Below, in pieces: positions 7,684 to 15,857 of a stretch of DNA of 64,000 nt. A program made the position numbers and the translations under genes. Below the pieces are notes generated by a model. The model was not told the origin of the DNA. It did not search any database and worked only from the letters and a program-made list of their open reading frames with translations. Source of the stretch: Actinokineospora pegani (lineage in GTDB: Bacteria; Actinomycetota; Actinomycetes; Mycobacteriales; Pseudonocardiaceae); the NCBI RefSeq assembly GCF_009745975.1, contig NZ_WHOL01000054.1, positions 1-64,000 on the forward strand, read 5' to 3'. Positions within the stretch are counted from its first letter, which is position 1; each line of letters begins with the position of its first letter.

Positions 7684-9765
7684 TCAGTGGTGATCGGGCC
7701 AGCCCTCCCTGGTGGTCAGCACGGTCAGCCGCTGCGTCGCGCGGGTCAGCGCGACGTAGAGCGTGCGCGGGCCGGTGGTCGACTCGGCGACCAGTTCGTC
7801 CGGCGCGACCAGCACCACGGCGTCGTACTCCAGGCCCTTGGACTCCAGGCCGTCCACCACGTGCACGCGATCCTCACCGAGCCCCGCCGCCGCCTCGCGG
7901 ACGCGGTCCACCCGGGCGGTGGCGGTGATGATGCCGACGGTGCCGTCGACCTCGGACAGCAGGTCCACCGCCGCCTTCAGCGAGGTGTGCTCCAGGTCGT
8001 CGGCCGGGCAGACCTCGACCAGGGGGTCCACGCCGGTGCTGCGGACGGCGATGGGGAGCTGCTCGGGCTCGGCGACGCCCGTGACGACCTTGCCCGCCAG
8101 GTCGAAGATCTCCGCCGAGTTGCGGTAGTTGGTGCGCAGCGCGAACTTGCGGTGCTGGGTGCGCGGGCCGCCGAAGGCCTCCTGCTGGGCCTGCCTGGCC
8201 TCGGCCGGGTCCGGCCAGGACGACTGCACCGGGTCGCCCACCACGGTCCAGCTCGCGTACTTCCCGCGCCTGCCGACCATCCGCCACTGCATGGGCGAGA
8301 GGTCCTGGGCCTCGTCGACGACGATGTGGGAGTACTCGTCGTAGTCCTGGCGGGCCGGGGGCTGACCGGCGTGCTCGCCCCGGCGGCGCTTGCGGGGCGG
8401 GGCGCCCAGCAGGACGCGGACCTCGTCGAGCAGGGCGATGTCGGCGGTGGAGAAGCCGGGCAGCGCCCACGAGTCGGCGAGCTGGTCGACCTCGGCGCGG
8501 GTCAGCGTCCGCCCCGCAGCGCGCGCGAGCCGACGCCGGTCGGACAGGCCGCGCAGCACCTCCTGCGGGGTCAGCAACTGCCACCACACGACGACGAACC
8601 GGTGGAAGTCGATGCGCTCGCCCAGGTCGGTCAGCAGCTCCTGGCGGGTGACCGGGTAGTCCTCGTAGGACTCGGCCTTGCGCCACAGCGCCTCGAGCAG
8701 CGCCTCGGCCGCGTCGACCCTGGACTGGTTGGGCGGGCGGCGGCCGTTGTGCAGCGACGCGCGGACCTTGGCCAGGTCGCGGGCGTCGAGCTTGAGCACC
8801 TCGCCCTTGAACATGATCCGGAACTCGGTCGGCGCGTCGACCGGGGCCTCGCGGATCGCCTTGCGCAGCACCTTGCGCATCCGCAGCGAGCCCTTGACCG
8901 CCGCGACCGGGCCGGAGTCCACGCGGGTGGCGGCGGCGCCGTCGAGCAGGTCGCTGAGCGAGCGCAGCTCCACGGTGTCCTCGCCCATCGACGGCAGGAC
9001 CCGGGAGATGTAGGAGGTGAACGCGGGGGAGGGGCCGACCACGAGCACGCCGGAGCCGCCCATCCGCCTGCGGTCCCGGTAGAGCAGGTACGCCACCCGG
9101 TGCAGCGCGACGGCGGTCTTGCCGGTGCCGGGGCCGCCGGTGATCTCGGTGACCCCGCGCCACGGCGCCCGGATCGCCTCGTCCTGCTCCTTCTGGATGG
9201 TGGCCACGATGTCGCGCATGTTCTCGCCGCGCGCCCTGGTCAGGCTGGCGATCAGCGCGCCCTCGCCGATCACCGGCATGTCCTCGGAGCGCGCCTCGGG
9301 CATCAGCAGGTCGTCGTCGATGTCGACCACCGACTGCCCGGTCGAGCGGATCACCCTGCGCCGGATGACATCCATCGGCTGCTCGGCGGTGGCCTGGTAG
9401 AACGGCGCCGCCGCGGGGGCGCGCCAGTCGGTGACCAGGTTGTCGAACTCGCTGTCGCGCACGCCGAGGCGGCCGACGTACATCGTCTCCGGCTCGGTGG
9501 TGTCCAGCCTGCCGAACACCAGGCCCTCGTGCTCGGCGTCGAGCGAGCGCAGGATCTGGTTGGCGTGGCGGACCATCACGTCCCGCTCGAACAGCATCGC
9601 CGCCTGCTCGAAAACGGCCTCGTTGCGCGCGCCGTGGGCGAGTTCGTCGCCCCGGTCGCGCATCGCCTCGGCCTCGTCGCGCATCTCCGCGACCCGTGTG
9701 TACACGAGGTCGACGTGCTTCTGCTCGACCGCGATCTCGGCCTCTCTCACCGAGCTTTCGGACAC
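7684..9765 (-). CDS. helR: RNA polymerase recycling motor ATPase HelR (HelD-like)
   Basis: 693 residues, a UvrD/Rep-type superfamily 1 ATPase of the HelD/HelR class. A coiled-coil N-terminal arm covers about 1-100. Then come Walker A GGPGTGKTAVALHR, Walker B VVDEAQDLSPMQW, DGLESKGLEYD and YVALTRATQRL. The family pulls stalled RNA polymerase off DNA, and actinobacterial HelR can displace rifamycins. The frame runs up to GTG 9777, but GTG 9765 is preferred because GGGAG sits 5 nt upstream and family members begin close to the coiled coil. A TAATCT -10-like box lies at 9801-9806 (minus strand). I find no rifamycin-associated element upstream. Divergent from rsmD. Confidence 0.9.
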   Translation of the reverse strand: MSESSVREAEIAVEQKHVDLVYTRVAEMRDEAEAMRDRGDELAHGARNEAVFEQAAMLFERDVMVRHANQILRSLDAEHEGLVFGRLDTTEPETMYVGRLGVRDSEFDNLVTDWRAPAAAPFYQATAEQPMDVIRRRVIRSTGQSVVDIDDDLLMPEARSEDMPVIGEGALIASLTRARGENMRDIVATIQKEQDEAIRAPWRGVTEITGGPGTGKTAVALHRVAYLLYRDRRRMGGSGVLVVGPSPAFTSYISRVLPSMGEDTVELRSLSDLLDGAAATRVDSGPVAAVKGSLRMRKVLRKAIREAPVDAPTEFRIMFKGEVLKLDARDLAKVRASLHNGRRPPNQSRVDAAEALLEALWRKAESYEDYPVTRQELLTDLGERIDFHRFVVVWWQLLTPQEVLRGLSDRRRLARAAGRTLTRAEVDQLADSWALPGFSTADIALLDEVRVLLGAPPRKRRRGEHAGQPPARQDYDEYSHIVVDEAQDLSPMQWRMVGRRGKYASWTVVGDPVQSSWPDPAEARQAQQEAFGGPRTQHRKFALRTNYRNSAEIFDLAGKVVTGVAEPEQLPIAVRSTGVDPLVEVCPADDLEHTSLKAAVDLLSEVDGTVGIITATARVDRVREAAAGLGEDRVHVVDGLESKGLEYDAVVLVAPDELVAESTTGPRTLYVALTRATQRLTVLTTREGWPDHH

Positions 9766-9902
9766 CCAAGCTCCCACGGTTGTTTCGGACGGGACAAGCG
9801 AGATTACGCCCCCCGGTGCGGACGGGAATCGACCTCCGGGTCTATGTGCTCGGCCTCACCCCGGCCGCGGGCCACCTGCCCGGGGTCGGGCACGATGGAC
9901 CG

Positions 9903-10457
9903 GTGACCAGGATCGTGGCGGGCACCGCGGGCGGACGCAGGCTCGGTGTCCCGGCCAAGGGCACCCGCCCCACCGCCGATCGCGTGCGCGAGGCCCTCTT
10001 CAGCGCGCTCGAGGCCGCCGTCGGCATCGCGGGGAGCAGGGTGCTCGACCTCTACGCGGGCTCGGGCGCGCTCGGCCTGGAGGCGCTCTCGCGCGGGGCC
10101 GAGGCCGCCACGCTGGTGGAGCACCACCGCGACGCCGTGGCCGTGCTGCGCCGCAACGCGGCCGCCGTCGGCCTCCCTGGCGCGGACGTGCGGGCGGGCA
10201 AGGTCGCCACCGTGCTGGCCGCGCCGCCGCGAGCTCCGTACGACATCGTGTTCGCCGACCCGCCGTACGCGCTGCCGGACGAGGAGCTGGCGGTGGCGCT
10301 GACCGCCCTCGTCGAGCAGGGGTGGGTGGCCGAGGGGAGCACGGTCGTGGTCGAGCGGGCCGCGAAGGCGGGGCCGCCGCGGTGGCCCGCGCCGCTGGAG
10401 CCGACCAGGTCAAAGCGCTACGGCGACACCGAAGTGCACTGGGCCCAGTGCCGTTGA
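9903..10457 (+). CDS. rsmD: 16S rRNA (guanine(966)-N(2))-methyltransferase RsmD
   Basis: 184 residues. The SAM-dependent enzyme methylates G966 of 16S rRNA. Visible motifs are the N-terminal MTRIVAGTAGGRRL, the SAM loop DLYAGSGALGLEALSRGA, and the catalytic DPPYALP motif IV. The frame extends upstream to 9696, overlapping helR, but GTG 9903 gives the conserved family N-terminus. It lies 18 bp before coaD, and the rsmD-coaD pairing is widely conserved. Confidence 0.93.
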   Translation: MTRIVAGTAGGRRLGVPAKGTRPTADRVREALFSALEAAVGIAGSRVLDLYAGSGALGLEALSRGAEAATLVEHHRDAVAVLRRNAAAVGLPGADVRAGKVATVLAAPPRAPYDIVFADPPYALPDEELAVALTALVEQGWVAEGSTVVVERAAKAGPPRWPAPLEPTRSKRYGDTEVHWAQCR

Positions 10458-10462
10458 GCCGG

Positions 10463-10475
10463 TAGCTTCGCGGGC
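10463..10475 (+). promoter_or_regulatory. Putative leaderless promoter of coaD
   Basis: A TAGCTT -10 box (10463-10468) lies 7 nt before ATG 10476, and no Shine-Dalgarno is visible. Transcription would begin at or next to the start codon. Confidence 0.4.
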
Positions 10476-10958
10476 ATGACCACAGCGGTGTGCCCCGGTT
10501 CCTACGACCCGCCCACCAACGGCCACCTGGACGTCTTCGAGCGGGCGGCGGGCCTGTTCGACGAGGTCGTGGTGCTGATCGGGGTCAACAAGAGCAAGAA
10601 GGGCCTGTTCAGCGTCGACGAGCGGATCACCCTGCTCGCAGGCGCGATCGCCCACCTGGACAACGTGCGGGTCGACTCCTGGTACGGGCTGACGGTCGAC
10701 TACTGCGCGGCCAACGGCGTCCAGGCGATCGTCAAGGGCCTGCGCACCGCGTCCGACTTCGACTACGAGCTGCCGATGGCGCAGATGAACCAGCAGCTCA
10801 CCGGGGTCGAGACGCTGTTCCTGCCGACCCGTCCCGGCCTGAGCCACCTGTCCAGCTCGCTGGTCAAGGAGGTCGCGGCCTTCGGCGGGAACGTCGAGGG
10901 GATGCTCCCGGAGGAGGTGCACGCCCGGCTGCTCGCCCGCCTGGCGGAGCAGGCCTAG
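10476..10958 (+). CDS. coaD: Pantetheine-phosphate adenylyltransferase
   Basis: 160 residues, typical length. It transfers AMP from ATP to 4'-phosphopantetheine, the penultimate step of coenzyme A synthesis. Seen: the nucleotidyltransferase motif PGSYDPPTNGH near the N-terminus, KGLRTASDFDYE in the middle, and HLSSSLVKE near the C-terminus (usual ISSSLVKE). Its 3' end faces the GNAT gene with a 13-bp gap. Confidence 0.96.
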   Translation: MTTAVCPGSYDPPTNGHLDVFERAAGLFDEVVVLIGVNKSKKGLFSVDERITLLAGAIAHLDNVRVDSWYGLTVDYCAANGVQAIVKGLRTASDFDYELPMAQMNQQLTGVETLFLPTRPGLSHLSSSLVKEVAAFGGNVEGMLPEEVHARLLARLAEQA

Positions 10959-10971
10959 GAGCCGGGCGCGG

Positions 10972-11445
10972 TCACAGCGGGAGCTTCATCCCGATGTGGC
11001 TGGCGACGAAGCCCAGCCGCTCGTAGAAGCGCTGGGCGTCCTTGCGGGTGGCGTCCGTCGTCAACTGGACCAGGCTGGCGCCGCGGACCCGCGCCCGCTC
11101 GATCGCCCAGGCGAACAGCTCCTCGCCCACACCCGCGCCGCGCTGATCGGCCCGCACCCGCACGCCCTCGATCGTCGCGCGGGTCGCCCCGACCCTGGAC
11201 AGGCCAGGGGTGAACGTGAGCTGCAGCGTGCCGACGACCTCCCCGTCGCGCTCGGCCACCACCAGCTCCTGGTTGGGGTCGGCGGCGATGGCGGAGAACG
11301 CCTGGTCGTAGCCGGGGTCGCCGGGGTTCTCCCGGCTCGCGCCCAGCGGGTCGTCGGTCAGCATGGCGACGATGGCCGGGATGTCCGCAGCCGTGGCCGC
11401 GCGGAACTCTGGGGTGTTCGCTGCGCTGTCCTGCACGCCCACCAC
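10972..11445 (-). CDS. GNAT family N-acetyltransferase
   Basis: 157 residues covering one GNAT domain. FRAATAADIPAI opens the fold, VGTLQLTF is the central strand, and VRADQRGAGVGEELF is the acetyl-CoA loop (R/Q-x-x-G-x-G/A). DAQRFYERLGF is the final helix and strand. The acceptor substrate cannot be read from the sequence. GTG codons at 11445, 11442 and 11436 are all possible starts. Divergent from the secreted RNase and convergent with coaD. Confidence 0.85.
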   Translation of the reverse strand: MVGVQDSAANTPEFRAATAADIPAIVAMLTDDPLGASRENPGDPGYDQAFSAIAADPNQELVVAERDGEVVGTLQLTFTPGLSRVGATRATIEGVRVRADQRGAGVGEELFAWAIERARVRGASLVQLTTDATRKDAQRFYERLGFVASHIGMKLPL

Positions 11446-11515
11446 TGTGCCGGCGCGTGATCAGAACGCCACGGTGGGTTCACGTTCGAGACCAAGAGAA
11501 CTCATTTTGGTGACT

Positions 11516-11527
11516 TACGGTTGGTTA
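11516..11527 (+). promoter_or_regulatory. Putative leaderless promoter of the RNase gene
   Basis: A TACGGT box (11516-11521) lies 6 nt before ATG 11528, with no Shine-Dalgarno. It supports this start over longer in-frame options. Confidence 0.4.
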
Positions 11528-11959
11528 ATGAGCAACATGACAACGAAGATGGTGAAGTCCTTCCTCGCGCTGGTGCTCGCGACCCTCGGCCTGGTCGGCC
11601 TGGCCGGGACGGCGGCGGCCGAGCCCGCCGCGGCCCCGGCCGCCGTCGTCGCCGCGCAGCCCGACTGCGGTGACACCGCCGGCTACAACGAGGTCTCGCT
11701 GTCGAGCCTGCCCGCCCAGGCGACCGACACCTACAACCTGATCCAGACCGGCGGCCCGTTCCCGTTCGACCAGGACGGCACGGTCTTCCAGAACCGCGAG
11801 GGCCTGCTCCCGGCGTGCTCCTCGGGCTACTACCGCGAGTACACCGTCATCACCCCCGGCTCCGGCACCCGCGGCGCGCGCCGCATCGTCGCGGGCGACG
11901 GCGGCGAGCACTTCTACACCTCGGACCACTACGAGAGCTTCTCCCTGATCTCCGTCTGA
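11528..11959 (+). CDS. Secreted guanyl-specific ribonuclease (RNase Sa / N1 family)
   Basis: 143 residues with a signal peptide at about 1-31 and a mature domain closely resembling Streptomyces RNase Sa: LPAQATDTYNLI, GPFPFDQDGTVFQNRE, EYTVITPG, TRGARR, SDHYESFSLI. The catalytic equivalents are present: Glu104 (Sa Glu54), Arg115 and Arg119 (Sa Arg65/69), His134 (Sa His85). It should cleave single-stranded RNA after G outside the cell. The two cysteines (47 and 97) are not placed like the N/C-terminal Cys7-Cys96 bridge of RNase Sa, and the C-terminus ends ISV with no Cys. No barstar-like inhibitor gene is adjacent. A downstream hairpin makes it monocistronic. Confidence 0.93.
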   Translation: MSNMTTKMVKSFLALVLATLGLVGLAGTAAAEPAAAPAAVVAAQPDCGDTAGYNEVSLSSLPAQATDTYNLIQTGGPFPFDQDGTVFQNREGLLPACSSGYYREYTVITPGSGTRGARRIVAGDGGEHFYTSDHYESFSLISV

Positions 11960-11980
11960 CCCGGCCAACCGCCTCCCGGT

Positions 11981-12014
11981 CCCGGGCGTGTCGCGTCGAG
12001 GGGACACGCCCGGG
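11981..12014 (+). terminator. Terminator of the RNase gene
   Basis: A perfect 12-bp stem CCCGGGCGTGTC (11981-11992) / GACACGCCCGGG (12003-12014) with a 10-nt loop, 21 bp after the stop codon. Confidence 0.8.
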
Positions 12015-12083
12015 CCCGATCTCCCCGCCCGGCGCGCCCGCTGCGGGCACAATCTCCGCCGGGAGCAGGCGGAGGTGGGAGCT

Positions 12084-12821
12084 GTGTACAAGGTCTTCGA
12101 GGCGATCGACGAACTGGTGACGATCCTGGAGGAGGCCAGGGGCGTGCCCATGACCTCTGGCTGTGTCGTCCCCCGTGGCGACGTGCTGGAACTGCTCGAC
12201 GAGGTGCGCGACGCGCTGCCGACCGAGATGGACGACGCCCAGGACGTGCTCGACCGCAAGGACGAGATCGTCGGCGGCGCCGAGCACGCGGCCGAGACGA
12301 TGCTGTCCAAGGCCCGGCTCGACGCGGAGAAGGCCGTGGCCGAGGCGCACGCCGAGGCCCAGCGGATGGTCGCCGAGGCCACCGACCACGCCCACCGCCT
12401 CGTCGGCGAGGCCCAGGCCGAGGCCGACCGGGTCGCCGCGGCCGGGCGCGCCGAGTACGAGGGCCTGGTCGGGCGCTCCCGCGACGAGGCCGACCGGATG
12501 ATCCAGGCGGGCCGGGAGGCCTACGAGCGCTCGGTCGAGGAGGGCCGCTTCGAGCAGGGCAGGCTGGTCGCGCAGACCGAGGTCGTGCAGACCGCCCGCG
12601 CCGAAGCCGCGCGCCTGCTCGACGAGGCCAGGGCCGAGGCCGCCCGCCAGCGCGCGGAGTGCGACGCCTACGTCGACGACAAGCTGGGCGAGTTCGAGGA
12701 CCTGCTCGGCCACACCCTGCGCTCGGTCGGCAAGGGCCGCGTGCACCTGCGCGGCGGCCCCGGGGTGCCCGCGGGCGGTCCGGCGTTCGACGGCGCGCCG
12801 TTCGACTACGAGGGCGCCTGA
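12084..12821 (+). CDS. sepIVA: SepIVA-like DivIVA-family cell division coiled-coil protein
   Basis: 245 residues. The N-terminus (MYKVFEAIDELVTI, ARGVPMTSGCVVPR, DVLELLDEVRDALP) closely resembles mycobacterial SepIVA (Rv2927c), an essential septation factor. The rest is an Ala/Glu/Arg coiled coil with an unstructured tail. GTG 12084, 3 nt after GGAGGTGGGAG, is preferred to an earlier in-frame ATG at 11988 that falls inside the preceding terminator. The order sepIVA-DUF177-(rpmF)-rnc-mutM is the same as in M. tuberculosis, which supports orthology. Confidence 0.9.
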   Translation: MYKVFEAIDELVTILEEARGVPMTSGCVVPRGDVLELLDEVRDALPTEMDDAQDVLDRKDEIVGGAEHAAETMLSKARLDAEKAVAEAHAEAQRMVAEATDHAHRLVGEAQAEADRVAAAGRAEYEGLVGRSRDEADRMIQAGREAYERSVEEGRFEQGRLVAQTEVVQTARAEAARLLDEARAEAARQRAECDAYVDDKLGEFEDLLGHTLRSVGKGRVHLRGGPGVPAGGPAFDGAPFDYEGA

Positions 12822-12894
12822 CGCCCAGGCCGAGCCCCGGGGGGCCGCCCCGATCACGCCGCCGATCGAATTTCGCTCGTCGGGGCCGGTCGCG

Positions 12895-12900
12895 TACCCT
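12895..12900 (+). promoter_or_regulatory. Putative -10 box for the DUF177-rpmF-rnc-mutM operon
   Basis: TACCCT fits the TANNNT actinobacterial -10 and predicts a leader of about 78 nt before ATG 12985. No convincing -35 is seen. Confidence 0.35.
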
Positions 12901-12984
12901 GGTCTGGTTGACCCGTCGTGGTCGCATCCGCAGGAACAACCCCGCAGGAAAAAACCCCCGTAGGAACACAGAGGTCTCCGCATC

Positions 12985-13563
12985 ATGTCCGCCACGCGCA
13001 AGAGCCAGGATCGGCACCTGCTGAGCAGCCCGTGGGTGATCGACACCCGCGAGCTCGGCAGGCGACCCGGCTCCAGTCGCCCGGTCACCAGGACCGCCGA
13101 GGCCGCGCACGCGATCGGCCTCGAGGGCGTCATCGCCATCCCGGTCGGCGCGGAGGTGGAGTTGGACCTGCTGCTGGAGTCGGTGGTCGAGGGCGTGCTG
13201 GTCTCCGGCGCCGCGTCGGGCACGCTCGAGGGCGAGTGCTCGCGCTGCCTGGACCCGATCTCCGAGCGGATCGAGGTCGACCTCACCGAGCTGTTCGCCT
13301 ACCCGGACAGCACGACCGAGGCGACCACCGACGACGACGAGATCCCGAGGCTGGTCGACGACCGCCTCGACCTCGAACCCGTCGTGCGGGACGCGGTCGT
13401 GCTGGCCGTCCCGCACGTGCCGCTGTGCGAGCCGGACTGCGCCGGGCTGTGCGCGGATTGCGGCCGCAAGTGGGCCGAGGTCGGCCCCGATCACCGGCAT
13501 GAGACCATTGACCCCCGGTGGGCCGCGTTGCAGGAGCGGTTCCCGCAGGACCAGGGGGAGTAA
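12985..13563 (+). CDS. DUF177 (YceD) family protein
   Basis: 192 residues. DUF177/YceD proteins are encoded next to rpmF in most bacteria and are linked to large-subunit rRNA accumulation; the exact activity is unknown. Seen: the central CSRCLDPI motif after a beta-rich N-terminal half, and the C-terminal Cys cluster C-x3-C-x3-C-x2-C (PDCAGLCADCG), probably metal-binding. It is followed 57 bp later by rpmF, its usual partner. Confidence 0.9.
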   Translation: MSATRKSQDRHLLSSPWVIDTRELGRRPGSSRPVTRTAEAAHAIGLEGVIAIPVGAEVELDLLLESVVEGVLVSGAASGTLEGECSRCLDPISERIEVDLTELFAYPDSTTEATTDDDEIPRLVDDRLDLEPVVRDAVVLAVPHVPLCEPDCAGLCADCGRKWAEVGPDHRHETIDPRWAALQERFPQDQGE

Positions 13564-13620
13564 CACCCGGTTCGTCCTGCACACCAGCTCGTCGAAGCTC
13601 GCGAAGGAAGAGAGACAGTC

Positions 13621-13803
13621 GTGGCCGTCCCCAAGCGGAAGATGTCGCGCTCCAACACCCGTTCGCGCCGTTCGCAGTGGAAGGCCTCGGCCATCCACCT
13701 GGTGAACTGCTCGAACAAGGCGTGCCGGGCGCCCAAGCCGCAGCACATCGCCTGCCCGACCTGCGGCCAGTACGACGGCCGTCAGGTCACGCAGCCCGCG
13801 TGA
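13621..13803 (+). CDS. rpmF: 50S ribosomal protein L32 (zinc-ribbon form)
   Basis: 60 residues, GTG start, beginning [16 protein letters not shown] as in other L32 proteins. Cys30, Cys35, Cys45 and Cys48 form the zinc ribbon, so this is the zinc-containing (C+) form rather than the Zur-regulated C- form. It lies between DUF177 and rnc. Confidence 0.97.
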   Translation: MAVPKRKMSRSNTRSRRSQWKASAIHLVNCSNKACRAPKPQHIACPTCGQYDGRQVTQPA

Positions 13804-13822
13804 TGCCCAGGTAGGGCAACAC

Positions 13823-14563
13823 ATGGGGGGCAAGGGGAACCGCGGCCCGGTCGCGGACTCGAAAGTGCTGCTCGACGCGCTCGGCGTCCCACTGGACGCC
13901 GAGCTGCTCGAGCTCGCCCTGACCCACCGCTCGTACGCGTACGAGAACGGGGGGCTCCCCCCCAACGAGCGGCTGGAGTTCCTCGGGGACGCCGTGCTCG
14001 GCCTGGTCGTCACCGACCACCTCTACCGCGCGCACCCCGACCTGCCCGAGGGCCAGTTGGCCAAGCTGCGGGCCAGCGTGGTCAACATGCACGCGCTGGC
14101 CGGGGTGGCCAGGGGCCTGGGGCCGGACGGGCTGGGCTCGCACCTGCTGCTGGGCAAGGGCGAGGAGCTCACCGGCGGTCGGGACAAGGCCAGCATCCTG
14201 GCCGACGGCATGGAGGCCGTGATCGGCGCGGTCTACCTGGAGCACGGCATCGACACCGCGCGCCAGGTGGTGCACCGCCACTTCGACCCGCTGCTGGCCG
14301 AGGCGCCGCTGCGCGGGGCGGGCCTGGACTGGAAGACCAGCCTCCAGGAGCTCACCGCGTCCGCCGGTCTCGGCGTGCCCGAGTACCGGGTGCGCGAGGA
14401 GGGGCCGGACCACCGCAAGGAGTTCACCGCCATCGTCGTGGTGAACGGCCAGGGCTACGGCAACGGCGACGGCAAGACGAAGAAGGAAGCCGAGCAGAAG
14501 GCGGCCGAGGCCGCCTGGCGCGAGCTGTCCGAGAAGATCGCCACCCCGGGGGACGGTGCCTGA
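13823..14563 (+). CDS. rnc: Ribonuclease III
   Basis: 246 residues. It cleaves double-stranded RNA in rRNA and mRNA processing. The RNase III signature [16 protein letters not shown] includes the catalytic acidic residues, with a second acidic site in [13 protein letters not shown]. The dsRNA-binding domain (about 165-235) ends [13 protein letters not shown]. Its last 8 bp overlap mutM, so the two are translationally coupled. Confidence 0.97.
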   Translation: MGGKGNRGPVADSKVLLDALGVPLDAELLELALTHRSYAYENGGLPPNERLEFLGDAVLGLVVTDHLYRAHPDLPEGQLAKLRASVVNMHALAGVARGLGPDGLGSHLLLGKGEELTGGRDKASILADGMEAVIGAVYLEHGIDTARQVVHRHFDPLLAEAPLRGAGLDWKTSLQELTASAGLGVPEYRVREEGPDHRKEFTAIVVVNGQGYGNGDGKTKKEAEQKAAEAAWRELSEKIATPGDGA

Positions 14564-15422
14564 GCTCCCCGAGGTCGAGGTCGTGCGCCGCGGCCTCGAG
14601 GCCCACGTCACCGGCCGCCCGGTGGCCAGGGTCGAGGTCTTCCACCCCCGCGCGATCCGCCGCCACGTGCCTGGCGCCGTCGACTTCGCCGCCCGCATCG
14701 CCGGGTCGACGCTGGTCGCGGCCCGCCGCCGGGGCAAGTACCTGTGGATCGACCTCAGCACCGGCGAGGCGGTCCTGGCCCACCTGGGCATGAGCGGCCA
14801 GATGCTGGTCCAGCCGCCCGGCGCGCCGGACGAGAAGCACCTGCGCGTCCGCGTCGCCTTCGCCGACGACGGCCCCGAACTGCGCTTCGTGGACCAGCGC
14901 ACCTTCGGCGGCCTCTCGGTCGAGGAGACCGTCGCCGTCGACGGGACCGTCCTGCCCGTCCCGGTCGCCCACATCGCGCGCGACCCGATGGACCCCCACT
15001 TCTCCCTCGACGCCGCCGTCGCCGCGCTGCGCCGCAAGAAGACCGAGGTCAAACGAGCCCTGCTGGACCAGACGGTCGTCTCCGGCATCGGCAACATCTA
15101 CGCCGACGAGGCCCTCTGGCGCGCCCGCCTGCACTGGGCCCGTCCCACCGACAAGCTCACCAAGCCCAAGGCGGCCGAGGTCCTCACCGAGGCCACCACG
15201 GTCATGGCCGACGCCCTCCGCGCGGGCGGCACGTCCTTCGACGCCCTGTACGTGAACATCAACGGCCAGTCCGGGTACTTCGACCGCAGCCTGAACGCCT
15301 ACGGGCAGGAGGGCGAGCCCTGCCCGAGGTGCGGCAGGCCGATCCGCCGCGAGCCGTTCATGAACCGCTCGTCGTTCACCTGCCCCCGGTGCCAGCCGCA
15401 CCCAGCGGGCTTCTCCCGCTAG
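14556..15422 (+). CDS. mutM: Formamidopyrimidine-DNA glycosylase (Fpg)
   Basis: 288 residues. It excises 8-oxoguanine and formamidopyrimidines and nicks the abasic site. After Met removal the N-terminus is [13 protein letters not shown], with Pro as nucleophile and Glu as general acid. [15 protein letters not shown] is the helix-two-turn-helix, and the C-terminal zinc finger CPRCGR...CPRC includes the conserved Arg. GTG start overlapping rnc, as in mycobacteria. Confidence 0.97.
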   Translation: MPELPEVEVVRRGLEAHVTGRPVARVEVFHPRAIRRHVPGAVDFAARIAGSTLVAARRRGKYLWIDLSTGEAVLAHLGMSGQMLVQPPGAPDEKHLRVRVAFADDGPELRFVDQRTFGGLSVEETVAVDGTVLPVPVAHIARDPMDPHFSLDAAVAALRRKKTEVKRALLDQTVVSGIGNIYADEALWRARLHWARPTDKLTKPKAAEVLTEATTVMADALRAGGTSFDALYVNINGQSGYFDRSLNAYGQEGEPCPRCGRPIRREPFMNRSSFTCPRCQPHPAGFSR

Positions 15423-15470
15423 TCGCACAACCTCCTGAGCTGCACTTTGTTGCGGCTCACGTTCTGTCGC

Positions 15471-15499
15471 TTGCGCGGTACTGCGCTTTGCGCAATAGT
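15471..15499 (+). promoter_or_regulatory. Putative promoter of the padR-HAAS pair
   Basis: TTGCGC (15471-15476) and AATAGT (15494-15499) are spaced 17 bp. A TTGCGCAA palindrome (15488-15495) sits in the spacer and overlaps the -10, a plausible place for PadR autoregulation. Confidence 0.35.
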
Positions 15500-15527
15500 G
15501 TTCCTAGCGCGATACCGGGGAGGGCGT

Positions 15528-15857
15528 ATGGACACCAGTCAGTTGCTCAAGGGGGTGCTGGACCTCGCCGTGCTGGCTGTGCTCAGGGATGAGGACGGGT
15601 ACGGGTACGACGTCCTGCGGCGGCTGCGGGCCGGGGGGATGGGGGAGGTGGGCGACGCCTCGGTGTACGGGACGCTCCGGCGGCTGTACAAGGCGGGACT
15701 GCTCACGTCCTACGTCGTTCCCTCCGACGAGGGGCCGCACCGCAAGTACTACGGGATGAACGACGCCGGGCGAGAACGCCTGGTGGAGTCGGAGAAGGCC
15801 TGGCGGGCCTTCCAGGAGACGTTGGACGCGATCCTGCGGAAGGGGGCAGTGGCGTGA
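15528..15857 (+). CDS. PadR family transcriptional regulator
   Basis: 109 residues, mostly a PadR winged helix: LLKGVLDLAVLAVLRDEDGYGYDVLRRL, then SVYGTLRRLYKAGLLTSYVV and a dimerisation helix ending DAILRKG. Such regulators usually repress their own operon. ATG 15528 follows GGGGAGGG. Its stop overlaps the next gene's GTG by 4 bp; PadR with a HAAS/DUF1700 membrane partner is a common two-gene module. Confidence 0.9.
   Translation: MDTSQLLKGVLDLAVLAVLRDEDGYGYDVLRRLRAGGMGEVGDASVYGTLRRLYKAGLLTSYVVPSDEGPHRKYYGMNDAGRERLVESEKAWRAFQETLDAILRKGAVA

Noticed and set aside
9766-9902. Rifamycin-associated element upstream of helR
   Set aside because: No GGGGCTTGC-type palindrome is visible in the 137-bp divergent gap.
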